Below are positions 12,650 through 26,529 of a stretch of DNA of 64,000 nt, one piece after another. Positions within the stretch are counted from its first letter, which is position 1, and each line of letters begins with the position of its first letter. The position numbers and the translations under genes were made by a program. The DNA comes from Plecoglossus altivelis. Taxonomy: Eukaryota; Chordata; Actinopteri; Osmeriformes; Plecoglossidae. Where the stretch lies: positions 8,870,892 through 8,934,891 of the forward strand of contig BROE01000016.1 in NCBI GenBank assembly GCA_036571765.1, given 5' to 3'. Below the pieces are notes generated by a model. That model saw only the letters and a program-made list of their open reading frames with translations, was not told the DNA's origin and did no database searches.

Positions 12650-13885
12650 AAATCCCAAACACGTTATTTGAGCCTTTTAGAAGAAAGAGGGAAATTCTCT
12701 TGTCTGGTTTTTCTCTCTTCTTCTCGTTTTGCATAGTTGCTTTCCAGCCTGGTAGTCAAGAAACACAATCATTAAGTTCAGAATTGCTCTCTCTTGTACG
12801 CCTCTTATACTCCCTCTGTGTGTAAACATGCGAGGCCAGCTCTTGCCCCTCCCACACTCCCTCACCATAACTCCTACATTATTTTCAGTGTGCTATTTTA
12901 TGGCAACACAAATGTGATTTAACAAGAGAAGGGTAGAATCTCATGAGTCTATTTAGGTGGTGTGGAGAAGGTGAGAGCGAGTTCAAACTCAGCCCTCAGC
13001 CCTGACCTTAACCATCGTCAAAGCACTTACAAGGCGTTGGAGGACCCTGTTTGTATGTATGTGTGTGTGTCTGTTTGTGTGTTTGTGACTTAATGGGGAC
13101 GTTAACAGCTGCTTTCTGATGAGTGCCTGTTTACTGGACCCAATTAAGTGGAAAATGACCACATATCTCCCCTGCTGAACTCGGACCCTAAACAGATGGC
13201 CCAAGGACCCAAGAGGCAGGCCAACACCTTGCCCACAATGCAGCACTCAGTCTGAGTCCAAGCTCTGAAGCTCTGAAGAACACTACCATCATCAGTGTCT
13301 CAGTGTATGTGCATTATCACCATAAAGGTTTCCCTCTACTTTTGAAACTGTAGTGATTTATGTCCGACCCTTTGGTCGATCGGAATATTCCGACGACGTG
13401 TCTGTTGTTTGATTGATACTCGAGACGTCTCCAGACGTTGTTCGGGTCATGCCTTTGCGCGGAGTCAATTACTTTGACTAAAATTCATCAAGGCAACTGT
13501 CTAGTTCGTGTCAGTATTTTTCCTTAGCTCCTTCTCACCTCTTTAGAGTAAATATATTTTGCGGTCCTCCCCGTAAAAGATGACAGCTCCTTGGAAAAAG
13601 ACCACATTCATGCCTGGAGGTGAAACTCTGGGATATGTCCTGTCATCTGTTTTGTTTTCTCTTCCTATCGCTTCATCTCTCCAAGGCCTGACAGAACCTT
13701 ACCTAAGGGCTGGGGCAGACGGACCAGCTCTGGTGAGCGGTTGGAGACGACATCACTGCAGAGTTATGTAGAGAGGGGGGGGGCTAACCACAAGCACCAT
13801 CATGTTTCAGTACAGGCTGAACGGCTTCAATGTTGCACTAAAGCCTTGCTCCGAGTGCTCGCAGGATTCCTCAAGTCCTCCACGA
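12650..13885. other. Non-coding stretch
   Basis: No gene recognised. Short GT runs lie near 13050-13085. Confidence 0.5.
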
Positions 13886-13887
13886 TG

Positions 13888-13891
<4 letters not shown>

Positions 13892-13952
<61 letters not shown>

Positions 13953-13959
13953 GAGGAGG
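13892..13959. repeat. (GA)29-(AGG)n microsatellite
   Basis: 58 bases of pure GA followed by AGG units; a homopurine stretch of nearly 70 bases. Confidence 0.97.
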
Positions 13960-14381
13960 CACGGAGTAGGAAAAAGACGATCCAGGTGGAAAATGCAAAG
14001 TGAAAAGTGATCAAATCTAAGATCCTAATTGAAAGAAGTTTAAAGTGCATGCACACAACACCTACTTTATACAAAAGTTGAGCCGCAAGGGCTACAATGG
14101 CGATAAGAACGCGCGCACAATGACACAGTCATTCATCAACGTCTACCATGCTGCCATAGGCAACATCTTAAATCACCTTGGGGTTTGTTGACAGGTGATG
14201 TGCTTGTTTGAACTCATGGCCCTGGTTAGAAGGGTGTGAGAGACAGTGCAGCTATAATTGGTAGCAGAGATTCCCGAGTACTGTATGTCCATGGTGTGTT
14301 GTTTAGAATGTCCTTGGTTCACTTAGCGCAGGCCAAAGAAAGATCACATAGAGACCCTGCTGTGACAGAGAGCTACTGTGT

Positions 14382-14445
14382 GAGGGGAGAGAGAGAGAGA
14401 TAGATAGAGTGAAAGAGAGAGGGAGAGAGATAAGGAGAGAGAAAA
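14382..14445. repeat. Imperfect GA-rich repeat
   Basis: GA units broken by TA and AAA. Confidence 0.9.
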
Positions 14446-17400
14446 ACTACTGTAGAGGGCAGTAAGAGACCACAGAGGACAGACAGTGTGTATCCAACAC
14501 ATGTATTAAACTATCATTATTAAGCTATCAAGATAAACTGTAATAGACTGTCAAGCAGGAACAACAAGTGTTAAAAATAAGAGACGTTTCTACAATAAGA
14601 GAAATGGGATTCACACTGCAAAAGCTTAGTGTTTTTAGAACAGAGCAACAGACGATAAGGTCCTAATCACAATGGGAAGAAGGATTCTCAACTTTTTAAC
14701 CAAGCCAAAACAATAATACATTACGACAGTGCACAATTGTCTATACACCCCCAGTATGTGTCAAGGTTTGATTTGTAATCTATAAATATTACATTAATAA
14801 ACCAAACATATTATTTTTTTAATAAACATTATTTCAAGGTTTTCTGTATTTTAAAAAGGAATACAAAAAGGTCTCTTAACAAAGCCCCAACCTCACATTA
14901 CAAGCTCCACAGGGTTAAGTTGAGTGTATTATCATTGCACCATGGCAACCCAACAGATGTGAAGAAGAGGCGACTGAGAAAGCGGTCCCTTGTGTTGGCG
15001 AGTCTAGGGACGGGTGAAGGGATTAAGATAGGAATGATAAGGCCTTGGAGCATTGTGGAGTCACACAAACAGCTTGAACAGAGAGGCCCTACTGCCCACG
15101 CACTATCTTTTTACATTATGTTCCTGTAGCGTGTGTGCTCCATAAATCACTGTTTGTAACAAGACTCAGAATGAGATGGCGGGCAATGCAATGCTCTGTT
15201 TGTCCCTCCTATTAGACAGAGGATCTGAGGCAGCAAGGTGAACCTTGTGCCACAAAAAGCTTCATTAGACACACAAGGTGTAATTAGACCTGATCGTCAC
15301 CTTTGCCATTATATGAATCTATCTACATTTGAATGCGAGTGCAACAGCTATACGATTACTTTTTTTTTGAAAGAACAGTTTGACTTGAGGTTAAACAGAA
15401 TTCTGACTAAATGGGACAGTTTTCCAGTAAGGTCAACACACTTCTTAAACAAGCCATATTTGGGAATGGACTAGGTTGATGCTAAGATGGCGGCTTTAGA
15501 CGGATGCACACTCGTAAACACAACGAATGCGGTGTAAATGTCACAGGCTAGGGACCTGCACATGTTTTTTTAATTAGTTTTCTTTATTACCTATTTGAGA
15601 GATGACAGGTCTGTGATGTGCTGCCAACACCCATCATTCCCAAACAGCCCTTGACCTTCTGTGCCCACGCTATCAACATGGAGAAGCAAGCCCTCCCCGC
15701 CATGCGCAGGAAGACTACATAGTGACCCATGACTTGGTGTAATAAACTTATACACTGTCATGGGCCAATCTGGGGACCTGTTAAACATCTCAATTTAAGA
15801 TGCAGAGCTATTAACGGTACCCAAAATAAAGAGGTGAACGATAAACAGGGCCAAGGAGACAGCCTCGTGGTGCAATAACCTGGCAGCGGCGGTGTTGGTT
15901 ACGCAGATCCACTTTTTTGCATGTTCTGTAGTCACACACGCTGGGAACGGAATACGCACACATGGCCACTCTGAGTGTACTGTCAAATCAGTTCACCCTC
16001 ACCATCAAGATAGTGGCTTTTCCCAATTTGTGGTGCTATCTTTGTTAGCAATCCTGATCTGCATGTCCCCGAATGACACCGTTAAAAGAAGGCAGGCATC
16101 GTGACCCATGGTTTAGATTACACTGCAATACTTGGGTTGCTAGTTCCAAAACAGTGAGCTCAGACAATTTCCAACAGCACAGTTCAGGGGTAGAACAATA
16201 AGGAGTGTATCATGATAGGCATTGTACTTACTGCACTAAGTCCCTGCTGTGCCCACAAAACTCTCCCAAAGTTTATCCTGAGACACAAGAAAACCTGAAG
16301 TGGATTTTTTGGTTCTTGGATTTCATTTATAGTCTCTCTCACTCCCTTTAGACTGCCAGAGTACCTTACTTAGCAAAATGTCCTAGCTGTGGTTTTATGG
16401 TCTAAATATGGCCCCTCTGAATCACCCCTTTTAGTTAGAAGGGTCATTAACAGATAATGCTATCTAGTGCTAAACTGCGCAGAGGTAATGAAACTGAGAA
16501 GCTGTTGCACTTATCCCCCTCTGCTGTTACAGATCCAAAATGGCTGCCAAACGTACATAGTATGTCTTTGGATGAAACTAAGATAGTGTGACATATAAGA
16601 GTCTGGGTCTCCAGACACTAATAGGGGTGCTTTTAATCACCGACATCATCTGCCTCAGTTGAGCGGAACTTGGTACGAGACAGGCAGATATCCCCGGCAC
16701 TTTTTAAAATCATTCCACAAAGTTCTGTGGTGATCCCTGTACTCATTGCTCTCGGCAGAGGGAGAGCTGTTAAGGTGACATACAGACAGACACCATGGGC
16801 GGAAGGGAACATCTGTCAGTCTGTCTGACGGGTCAGCACTGAGAGTAGGCTGACAGAGGAAGTGTTTAGGGGCAGGGTGAAGTGTAGGAGGGGAAGGTTG
16901 GGGTTGTGTGTCGAATCAGAGCTTGGAGTTTGGAGGGAAGCAGTGAAGATAGGAAGGTACAGCCGAAGGCTGTAAAGCAGAAAGTTGCCTCAAATATGCA
17001 TTTTTTGTTTTATCATCAAACGTTCTTTGCCTGCCAGCGTAGCATAATACTGCTGTAACATGTAGGTGTTAAAGCTACACTTGAACTACTGTATATGACT
17101 GTGTCTGAATAGCACGCATTGCAAAGAAATGTACATTTTTGATGGGAAAGTTGAACTGACATTAAGATTCAGCCCCGCCGGTCATGAGAAGAGTGAAGAC
17201 TATCTTCATTAGCATCGATGGGTCAGCACTTTGCGTGGACACTGAAGGATGAGGTGCTAAAGAGCCAAGTCAGATATATGCTGGTGTGAGCTATATGAGC
17301 TTCGGTACTTAGTACAGGCTGGGATTTGGAAGTAAGCAGGAGCAGAGTGATCCAGGGCAAAGGTTAGCGTTCAAGATGGCTTTTTCCCATACCAAAGATA

Positions 17401-19650
17401 AAGCCTCTGATTATGTGTGTTGTGTGGAATGTATCGTGTCGTTCTCAAATGCAATACTGAACAGCACGCACAAGCTACGCTTTTGCCGTATCACATCTGT
17501 CATTTCTAAGTTACTTTCAAATGCCAAGTGGATATCAGACGCAGTGGTGGTCAAGCACTGTTAGTTCATAGGAAAATGCATACAGGCCCAGTTTAGCATA
17601 GTATTTATTTAGGAAGTTGAATTCAAACTCTCAGCAAGTACTTGAAAGACTATGGTTAAGATTTAAGACAAAACAACGTGGATGAATGTGTTTATATAAT
17701 GGTGCAATGCTGGTTCACATGGGTGCTCCTGCATATCAAATCCAGCATGATATGATACTGACAGTTAGTTAAATCCCTAAAGCTGTGAAACTGGGCTTCA
17801 GAGACAGCCTGTGAGTGTGATGGCCGGCGAGGAGAGAGGTTTTATGGCTATATACTTTGGCAACTAGCAGCCATGAGACAGGTGGCAGGAGGTTATTTCA
17901 ATAATCAGTAATAATATCATCAGCCCTTAAACCCCCCTCCCCCCACACACACACATCCCACTCTAAGTGAGGGAACACATGGTGATGACCACTTAAGGAG
18001 TGTCAATGTGTCCCAGCATGCATTTAGGGCCCCCAAAATAGCCCCCCTACAACACAGCTGGGTAGCAGGAAGAGAGCTGGGCCATGGAATGGTCTCAAAG
18101 GCCAAGTGTGGCCAATACCTGCATGCAAACATACATTCTTGAGCTATTCTGTGCATTTGACATTCTTTGGAGGCATTCTTCCTGCATTGTTTCATGTAGC
18201 AACACACGTGTGCTTTGGCATGGATTTGGGACAACTGTTGGCATCAGAGGGTGCATACTAATCTAACACCTGTTTAATGCTTATGCTCATTGCTTGATCT
18301 ATATATACCTTGCCAAATAAAAAAGAAACGGCTATAGACCTGTGGCATAACTGCGTTGTAATTAATGGCCTGTTTTTTTAAAACTCATTTTGATTCTAAC
18401 GTTCCCCTGGAGTTATCTGCATTTCTCAACTATTTTATTATTAGATAGTTACGTTGAGAAACGTCCTCTATATTTGAGTTCTATTTCGTACACAAGGGAT
18501 AAAATAGTCGGATTTTCTTCTTTCCAAAGCTCACTGAGATCACATCAAATTAGGCATATTATCTGTCCAAAGGCAGTGGAAAAAACAATGTAGAGTAAGT
18601 AGTTACTGGAGTCCATATATTGGAGCAAAAATCTTTTTTGATGCCAGAGTCGTCACAACCATCATAAAGCAAACGAACCCTGATATATTTTCTTAATGAC
18701 AGGTATTAACCAAAGAAGAAATGAAATGGCTGCTGCCTGATTCCAATAACTTAGACAAAATCCCTCTCAAAGGGGATATCAGCCTAAAATGTGGTCTGCA
18801 TCCCACTTTACATTTTCCTCCTTCCCTTCTCGGAATGCCAATATTTTAGTTAATCTCTCTGACGGTTTTTAAATCATCGTAGTCAGCCCTGCATAATGTC
18901 ATTAATTTAACACCGGAAAAAAACTTGTTTGACACTCCAGATGTGGAGTAATTTAGAGGTTCACCTCAACAAAGAAGACATTTTGTTTAAGTTTAAAAAA
19001 TTACAATGGCACAATTAAAATAAATCTTGGCTTGAACTTCCATTAACCCTGGCTTGGTTTAGGTTTCAGCTCCCCTGGCCCAGTGTATATGGGACTTTGT
19101 ATGATTTGTATGTATGATTTATGCTGTCTTCTCCCCGGCCTGAACCAAAAAAAAGCTTTGAAAATTAATGGCATGAAAAGTTTGTCTGATAGATAAAATC
19201 CTATTTCAATACTGGCAGCCTGTCCTTCACTGTTAAGCCTACATGGGAAATGACTGTGCAATGTAGTGAAGTGTTACCTAACCACAGGCAACTGCATGTG
19301 TTAAAAAAGTACCTTTTAAGAGGTAATTTAGGAGATGACAGGTATGTAATCAAAACTTATAGGAGATTCAATATTTAGGACTGGAGTATTTAGGAATGTT
19401 ACAAATCCATGCCTGCCCCCTATACAAGGAGGATGATTAGTGTTTGGGGAAGGTGGAAAAGCACTAGGTTTGTAACTAAAGACCCCCGAATAGACAAGTC
19501 AAAAACAACCATTTTTACGTAATAGAGCCTAGTCAGGGCCTATGTCGGGATTAAACCTTAACCACACTATTTGAATGCTAATCCCATCTCAAACCAAACC
19601 GTACAAGAACGGCTAAGAAGTTATTAAGGTGAAATATTACCATCCAAATA
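14446..19650. other. Non-coding stretch, about 5 kb
   Basis: Mostly unique, AT-rich DNA without long simple repeats. No gene, known mobile element or strong site recognised. A short block near 17160-17240 has the look of a conserved element but no clear motif. Confidence 0.5.
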
Positions 19651-19664
19651 TTAGTCTACGTGAT

Positions 19665-19815
19665 AAGAAATGATCTATGACATTTATAGAACATCTGCTT
19701 TCATTAACACAGACATTCAGATACAGTGGCGCATTCATAGTCATTGTTGAGGCGCGGGGGATTGAACCTATGAGTCCGTTCATCTTTCACCTTGTGGACA
19801 CAGGTGGTAAGTATC
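19665..19815 (-). mobile_element. Decayed tRNA-derived SINE (probable)
   Basis: The minus strand has an exact polymerase III B-box, GGTTCAATCCC (19768-19758), in a tRNA-like context (ACTCATAGGTTCAATCCC). About 60 bases further is a tail AAGCAGATGTTCTATAAATG that resembles the common fish SINE/LINE tail. The A-box is degraded, and no target duplication was found. Confidence 0.4.
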
Positions 19816-19819
19816 TGTC

Positions 19820-22640
19820 ATAACAGATGAACATACATGTACAAACACAAGCCCGTCTAATTTGAAAGGGTTGACATACACAGATTATACTGTTTACCAG
19901 CCTCCCTTTTTACAAAAGCATCATGATCTTTCTGCACAAATACAGCAATTGTCTTTTGTTGCAGTCAATGCTCCGTACAAAAATACTCGGTGCACATTTT
20001 GATGTTTTTCAAAACAGCTATTTTGAAATGATTTGAGCATCCACACTGTATGATCAGTGGTTGGACAAGCATGCAGAAAACAGACAGGGTTTGTGTTTTG
20101 GAGAAGGCACAGAGTTTGGTGAACAACACGTTTATTTCCCCCTTCATGTATTCCTTGTTCATGGGAATTCGACGTAACACAGAGCATTACAGGCCCCTTT
20201 CGCATGCCCTTCCTTCTCCCTACTAACAGTCAACTAGTTCTTCCTCCTGCTCCTCAGAAGTCTTGTCCGTCGCTGGCATTCAATGAAGTGTGTCTGTGTG
20301 TGTGTGCGTATCAGGGAACTTCATAAGCCATCTCTGTCAACGCAGGATTCCAGTGGTCACACAAGTCCTCTCTAATCCTCCAAGTCATCTGCCTCTCCAT
20401 CACAAGCTCAGTGGCTTGTCTCATCACCCTACCTGGCCCAACCCAAACCCAGCCCTGGACTGGAATGGCCTTGTTCCAACAATCTCCCCAGCCAAAACCG
20501 AATCAATCCTAGTTTTAGTTCACCCCTGACCCTTGTTTTTTTGCATCCCAGACAGGGTCGCATGAATCAGTGCTTGAGGCACAGTTCAGCTCTAGTTGTG
20601 CTGCTCCCAAAGTTGTCTGAGCGTGTATGTTTGGGTGTGTGTGTATTGATATTACCCAGGTGTGGGGCTTACAGTCTCAACCAGTCAGATGAGGGCAAAA
20701 GGAAAAGTTGGCTGGCTTCTGGAAGGCTGTGGTTACCCACAGGAAGTGAATACTGACACGGCATAAATAAATAATAGGTTTTAACACACTGTGTCAACCA
20801 TGCAAACGGAGCGATGAATCAACTGTCAAACCACCCCTATTACCCAGTATGCTGGGTTTCTCCATCTCTTCTGACCGAGGAGTACAGTCATATGCATATA
20901 CCGGCTTATAAAAACATAGCAGCAAGTGGATAGGGCTGCGTAAGTGCACACAACAGCATGCTTTCACACACCCTCATCGGCCTGACTTTTCTTCTCTCTT
21001 TTTCCCTTGCAACTCTCTCCTCTCTCTGCTTCTCCCCAGGCCCATCACCAGACTTCACTCAGGACTATATATGTGACAGAGACTTTAGTATATGGCAGAC
21101 TATGTTTCACAGCTGTCATGTGAGAGGGAAAATGTGCAGACATGATTTGGGGTAGGGTGTGCTTTTGGCTACTGGAACATGTATCATGTAGGCTACAACA
21201 TATCTGTCATAACCTAAGGTGTCAATATATAAATAACTGTTAAAACTGGTAACCTGTGTGCCCCTTACTGAATGTGTGGATGTGTTATGTTGAAGAATAA
21301 TTATATTGAATCCATATTTGGTCATTCTATTGGGTTGAATGCTTACATAGTCATGTGTTTAACGGTAATATATACAACTGATATATACATAACTATATAT
21401 ATACTATAATATATATAACTATATGGGATTTAAAGGAAAGGAAGGAAGATATTGAAAATACTGCATGACACGCTAGTATATCAATTAATTTGGATATTAT
21501 TATGTTATTATTAAAATGATCAAAATTCTGCAAATAAGAAAGTCAGCAAAAATCTCCAAAACGCTGACACCCTCAAGGTGTCAGATGAAATTATCTTTCA
21601 ATATCTTTCTTTGAATACAATCGTTAACAATTTACCTTAACGACTATGAAAAGAAGCTGTAGCAACTCTTTGTTCATTGTTGGCCATCACATTGCCATCA
21701 GTTAGAGGTTTTTTGACATTTAAATCTAGACAAAAAAAAACACTCAATGAAAAATAAACTAACAATACTGTTGAAATTGAGATTGAATCGATAAGTACCC
21801 TAGATGGCAGCACACATGGTCACAAAAACGGATAGAAAAACAGTGTGATGAAGATATTCAAAAAAGGGCAAGGGATTCATTTGACTTCGTGACCAAATGA
21901 GGAACACTCAAGGTTGAAGCATTTATCTAGCATGTTCAGTGAAAAACAACCGTGCATACATTTCCTTGAAAGACGCATTATATTAGTCCATGAAATTCTG
22001 TGATGGGACACTGTACTTGTAAAAAGGAATATTCTTTGATAAGAGTGAAGACTGCTGTCATCCTTGCAGATTTGAGTTCCTTTCCCAGTTGAGGCTTGAG
22101 GTAGTCTGCTCCTTAAAATAGTATTCACAACAGATGGGATCTCGCTCAGCGGAAAAGTGTTCAGGGCTCATTTAAACTGGGATGTATTTTTGCATATCGG
22201 TGCATTTACGTGATTTACGACAAATGATGTGCGTCTCTTATGCTGATTTTGGAGAGAAAATGGCGGTCGGAGGGAAGTGTGAAATTTACTGGTTTTGGCT
22301 TGCGTAGTAAAGCACTTAGTGTATATTTATCATTGGTTGTCTATGTATTATGATGGCAGAATCTGTCTAGCTGCACGTTTCGAATCACAATTTCCCTTTG
22401 CTGCTTTGCGTGTAGAGTCTATTCATCAGCTTGATTAGGGTGGGGTGTGTTCATCTTCTTTTGGTCAGTTTAATGCACCTAGGAAGTCTGTCAACTCACC
22501 ATTGTGTTTCAGCAGCCAAGCAGCAGTCAAAGGTCTGCACATTAATAGAGTGAGTCACCAAGTACATCTATACTAAAATACATTCACATAGTGCTATGGT
22601 GTATGAGACATGTTGGAGTTAGGTTTGAGACAGACTCGCA
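19820..22640. other. Non-coding stretch
   Basis: No gene recognised. It has an AT-rich TATATA-type patch at 21365-21425, a perfect 8-bp hairpin at 21564-21584 and a CTCF-like motif at 21797-21811. Confidence 0.5.
21797..21811 (+). promoter_or_regulatory. CTCF-like motif
   Basis: ACCCTAGATGGCAGC matches the 15-base consensus CCASYAGRKGGCRSY at 13 positions, including the whole core. Confidence 0.4.
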
Positions 22641-22641
22641 G

Positions 22642-22664
22642 ACACACACACACACACACACACA
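22642..22664. repeat. (CA)n microsatellite
   Basis: Eleven CA units. Confidence 0.95.
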
Positions 22665-22949
22665 TATTTGCATGAACAACGCAGCTGTGGGAAATTAATA
22701 CACTGGTGCCAAATAACAATAATAATAAAAACAATAATATATAATAACACTACCATATATACATGATGCATTTCCTTTGTTATTATAATATTGTCATTTG
22801 GTTGGTATTTTATCCTTGTACTAGTACATATAATCTAAGACTCAGGTGACTCAGACAGAAACAGCATGAAAAAGTCACAGCCATACATGCAATGTACCAT
22901 CTACTATGTCACCAAAGTCACATCAATAAAGCCTAAATCTTTCCAGCTC

Positions 22950-22982
22950 TTCCTGGAACAGCTGTCTGGAATATTCCAGAAG
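22950..22982 (+). promoter_or_regulatory. GAS-like site next to a perfect three-unit heat-shock element
   Basis: TTCCTGGAA (22950-22958) fits the STAT TTCNNNGAA pattern. Ten bases on, GGAATATTCCAGAAG (22968-22982) fits nGAAnnTTCnnGAAn exactly, within the 16-bp palindrome TCTGGAATATTCCAGA (22965-22980). No promoter or gene is visible nearby, so function is doubtful. Confidence 0.3.
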
Positions 22983-23553
22983 TTGCCACGTGTTCCACAT
23001 CCAGGTCAGACTGCTGTTCTGATTATGCTGTCCCTCCGTTTGATTTCCTGTCCTGTCTTTTCCTGGAAGGGAAGTCGGCACTGATTTTCTCCAGCCACAC
23101 GGCCATCAATCACCCAGGAAGTACAGACGGAGGAAGCGGCTTTAGACAGCCTGTGGCAGTTCAATGCCAGAAGCCATTACAAACATTGAGAATCATTCCT
23201 CAAGGGTTAAAGTATTAGGCTGTAAATTTGGATTACACCGTGGCTGGTAAGACTGTGCTGCTGGAGAGAAGGAAAGAGAGAATGAGAACATAAGTCACCC
23301 TGAGAATTAGTTTAAATGACTGAAGCGTGCCATTGGCAATGTGGTCTCATCACTGCTATTAGTATTAGTCTCTATACTAAGCTTATACTAGTATGCAGCT
23401 AAGGAAACAAACTTTCTAGGTAGCGTCCTTTTGACATGATGTATATTCTTTTAAACCATGTCAGACTGTTCGTGCTAGCATTGATGGAGGGGGATTTTTG
23501 GGCAGGTGCAGCTTGCTGGCCATTGCTGGGGCAGCTGCCTGTTGGACTAGATA

Positions 23554-23569
23554 AAGAGAGAGAGAAAGA

Positions 23570-23600
<31 letters not shown>

Positions 23601-23622
23601 CGAGCGAGAGAGAGTGAGAGAG
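23554..23622. repeat. (GA)n-(TG)n-(GA)n compound microsatellite
   Basis: GA tracts with CG interruptions around a TG core. Confidence 0.95.
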
Positions 23623-24439
23623 CTGCAGAGACAGCTAGATAGACGAGAGGTTATGTCTGAACTGCTGCCATGTCATGAACATTCACCATAAATCTCCGGT
23701 CTGGACAGAGGGAGGCTCGCATTCGCGTTTCACACGCCGGCCCTCACCCTGGCTCCTCCCTCCTCCACCCTCCTGCTCCAACGCTGTTTATTCTTAGCCC
23801 CATCACATACTCAGAAGGGCCCCAAAGCCATTATTTCATAAAGTTAGCCCCTCAGCTCCTGCAGATGACCACAGTTGGCCCTCACTTAAAAGACGTGCCA
23901 TCCGATTAACATCTGAAGGCAGGCGGCCAAAAGAGAATGGCTCTCTGCTATCTCCATTTGTAAGACTACCTTGGGATGACAAACAGGAAGGGTTGGAGGG
24001 TGTTGGGGTTGGTGGAGGGTAGGGCACCTGACACTTGCTAATCTGCCAATTTACAATTTATGCTTTTCCCCCTCCTGACAGGGAAAGAGTTATTTTCACA
24101 CCTTCTTTTTCTGAATAAATAATCTGAGGCAGTAAAGATCCATGTTACATCTTTTTTTCTTTCAATGAAAGTCACTCTGGAACATAGCAGTCACCATCCG
24201 CTTGACATTTTGAGGCCTTGTAAAGTGTTGGCAATAAGAGGTGTGCTTTTCTCTGGGCCAGTTTGGCTGTGCAGGGGAATGGTTGATGCAATAGATACTG
24301 ACCCACCATTGGTTATTATCACTGACACCACTGCTTGGCTATGAACACAATTCAGCCTATCAGATACGATGAGGAAATCCCTTTATCAGTTCACGATTGA
24401 AAATACTCTTGCCTAAAGTTCAGAAATGTATAATACCTA

Positions 24440-24540
24440 TATCATGTTAATATTGTTAGGTTACCAACAACCTGCACTACTTGAATGATGCTTTGGATAA
24501 TAGCATCTGTGGATCAAATTTAAATATTCAAATTACTATA
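24440..24540 (+). mobile_element. Fossil SINE/LINE 3' tail
   Basis: TGCTTTGGATAATAGCATCTG (first base at 24489) differs at only a few positions from the tail GCTTTGGATAAAAGCGTCTG shared by many fish SINEs and their partner LINEs, and it is followed by an AAATTTAAATATTC-like AT tail. The 5' part is not recognisable. Confidence 0.55.
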
Positions 24541-26170
24541 ACAAATCTCAACGTAAACACCTTGCGCAAACATTTTAGAGACTGAAAGAGGCTGAGCAAC
24601 TAACAAGTTCCCTCAGTGACCTGTGAGAAGCGGACACTGGTATTATGGGATTGACAGTAATGTAAACCATCCAGCATGTCTTGTCAGCTACATGGGAGAG
24701 TGTGCTCTTGCCTCTCCCTTTGGTTCTTCAACTTAGCTTCACCCCTCGCTGAGCATGTTTCGGGCAGTTTTTAGGCTGTCGGCTTCCTGGTGATATAAAG
24801 TTCCAGTGATTTACATGCGTGGAGATGAAAGCCCACACCCGTCTGTCTTAAATCACATGCTGCTCTATGGCATCCATAGTGTGTGTGTGAATTTCTTTAC
24901 CTGCGCCTACTATACATGTCAGAAAATGTGTAAACTGCACATGCAACATATATATTTTTTCTCATCCAGCTGCGTACACACAAACATATGCCGTCCTCAC
25001 AAAAGCGCGCACACACAAACACACAAAGGATCCCTCAGTGTAGCTCAGTCCGGTATGCGCGTCCAGATCATAAAAGCTCAGAGACACAAGGGCACACTTA
25101 GCCTTGCCATGGTTTTCTGAAGTTATAAATAGAAAAAAAGCTAATAAACATTTATGGAGCGTCCATAAATTTCCCCCAGTATACATGGTTGACAATAAGT
25201 TCTGTTATCCCCACAATGTCATTTGAATGCCCTTTGGTGACGGACCCATTACTCATCTTGCTGTGATTTCACACAGGGCTCTTATTGGTCATGCTGAGGG
25301 GCTCTACCAATCAACTGACCCGTTGGAGCCTGGTATGACTTCCTCCTGACCCTGTTTGTCCCATCGATGACATCATAAAGCCCCTCGTTAATTTAAGTCC
25401 GTGGACTGTGAAATGGAACAGAAGGGAAATGATATTGTCACCTAAATGTATAAATCTTATTGTTGGGATGGTTGTTATGGTTTTGGTGCAGTGATAATTG
25501 TTGTCATAACGCTACCCTGACATAATAGCCTCAAAGTAACTTTAACATGCATGAACCTTCTGCTTTAGATGGTGTGACAACTTATTGGAAAATCCCAATA
25601 ATAAAGTCACATTATTGCACTAAACACTTGAGCATTCCATTTTTTTTTTCAGTCAATGACTGAGATCTAAATGAGTAAAATTATATTTGAAAACATCCGT
25701 TTAAATAATAGCTACTTCTAATTATTTTATGTGATTTAATTGCTAAAATGATAAAGATGAAATGACACCCACCAAGCACTGTAATGGTACTATAAACAAC
25801 CACATATCACACAAACGCCCTTCAGAAGTCATATTCGGTCCCCTTGTGTTCTATGTGCACAGGACCAAAGGATTATGGGATTGTTCCCTGGTTGCCGTAG
25901 CAGCACTGAGCAGTGATGGAGTGTGTTATGTTTTTAAAGCTAATTAGCGTCACAAGCTGTATCTGGCCTCATCAATCTTGTGGCCAGTAAATAACCAAAA
26001 TGGACAAAATAACCAAGTTTGGCTAATGATGGTGGATGTAGCCTTTGTTTCTAATGGCTGTCATTAACCTTGCAATGGCTAAATAATAGCATCTTAATTA
26101 ATTTGTTTCATAGGGAAAGTTTGTAGTGGAATTTAATTATATTAATGGACGACCACAAGGTACTCAGTAA
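24541..26170. other. Non-coding stretch
   Basis: No gene recognised. Near 24650 there is GGATTGACAGT, one base from the PBX-MEIS composite site TGATTGACAG. The part at 25600-25760 is AT-rich. Confidence 0.5.
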
Positions 26171-26181
26171 AAAGCAATGCA

Positions 26182-26475
26182 AACACGTACACACAAATGC
26201 AGGTACACAACCACAAAGTAACAATGTACATACATGTGTGCACATGCACATGTATACACGTGCACCAACACACACAATCTTTGACATACTATGCACACAC
26301 ATACATGCATACGCACACGCAAAATTCGGACACACTATAAACACAAACGCATGTGCCCACATACCTACACACGCGTAAAATAAAGACACACTAGACACAG
26401 ACACACATGCACCAGCACATCCAGACATACGCGTGCACACACAAACATCGCATGCATATGCGCACACAAACACCA
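26182..26475. repeat. Degenerate CA-rich minisatellite-like region
   Basis: About 300 bases of broken CACA/CATACA/TGCACA units, long alternating purine-pyrimidine DNA. Probably an old, decayed CA tract. The open frames on both strands are products of the repeat. Confidence 0.85.
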
Positions 26476-26529
26476 AGTCAATCTGGTAAACCGCAACACA
26501 TCAGTATCAATGAAATAGTCTCTGCAGTC

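Noticed and set aside
21365..21425. TATATA-rich patch as a second palindrome
   Set aside because: Only partly symmetric; ordinary AT-rich sequence.
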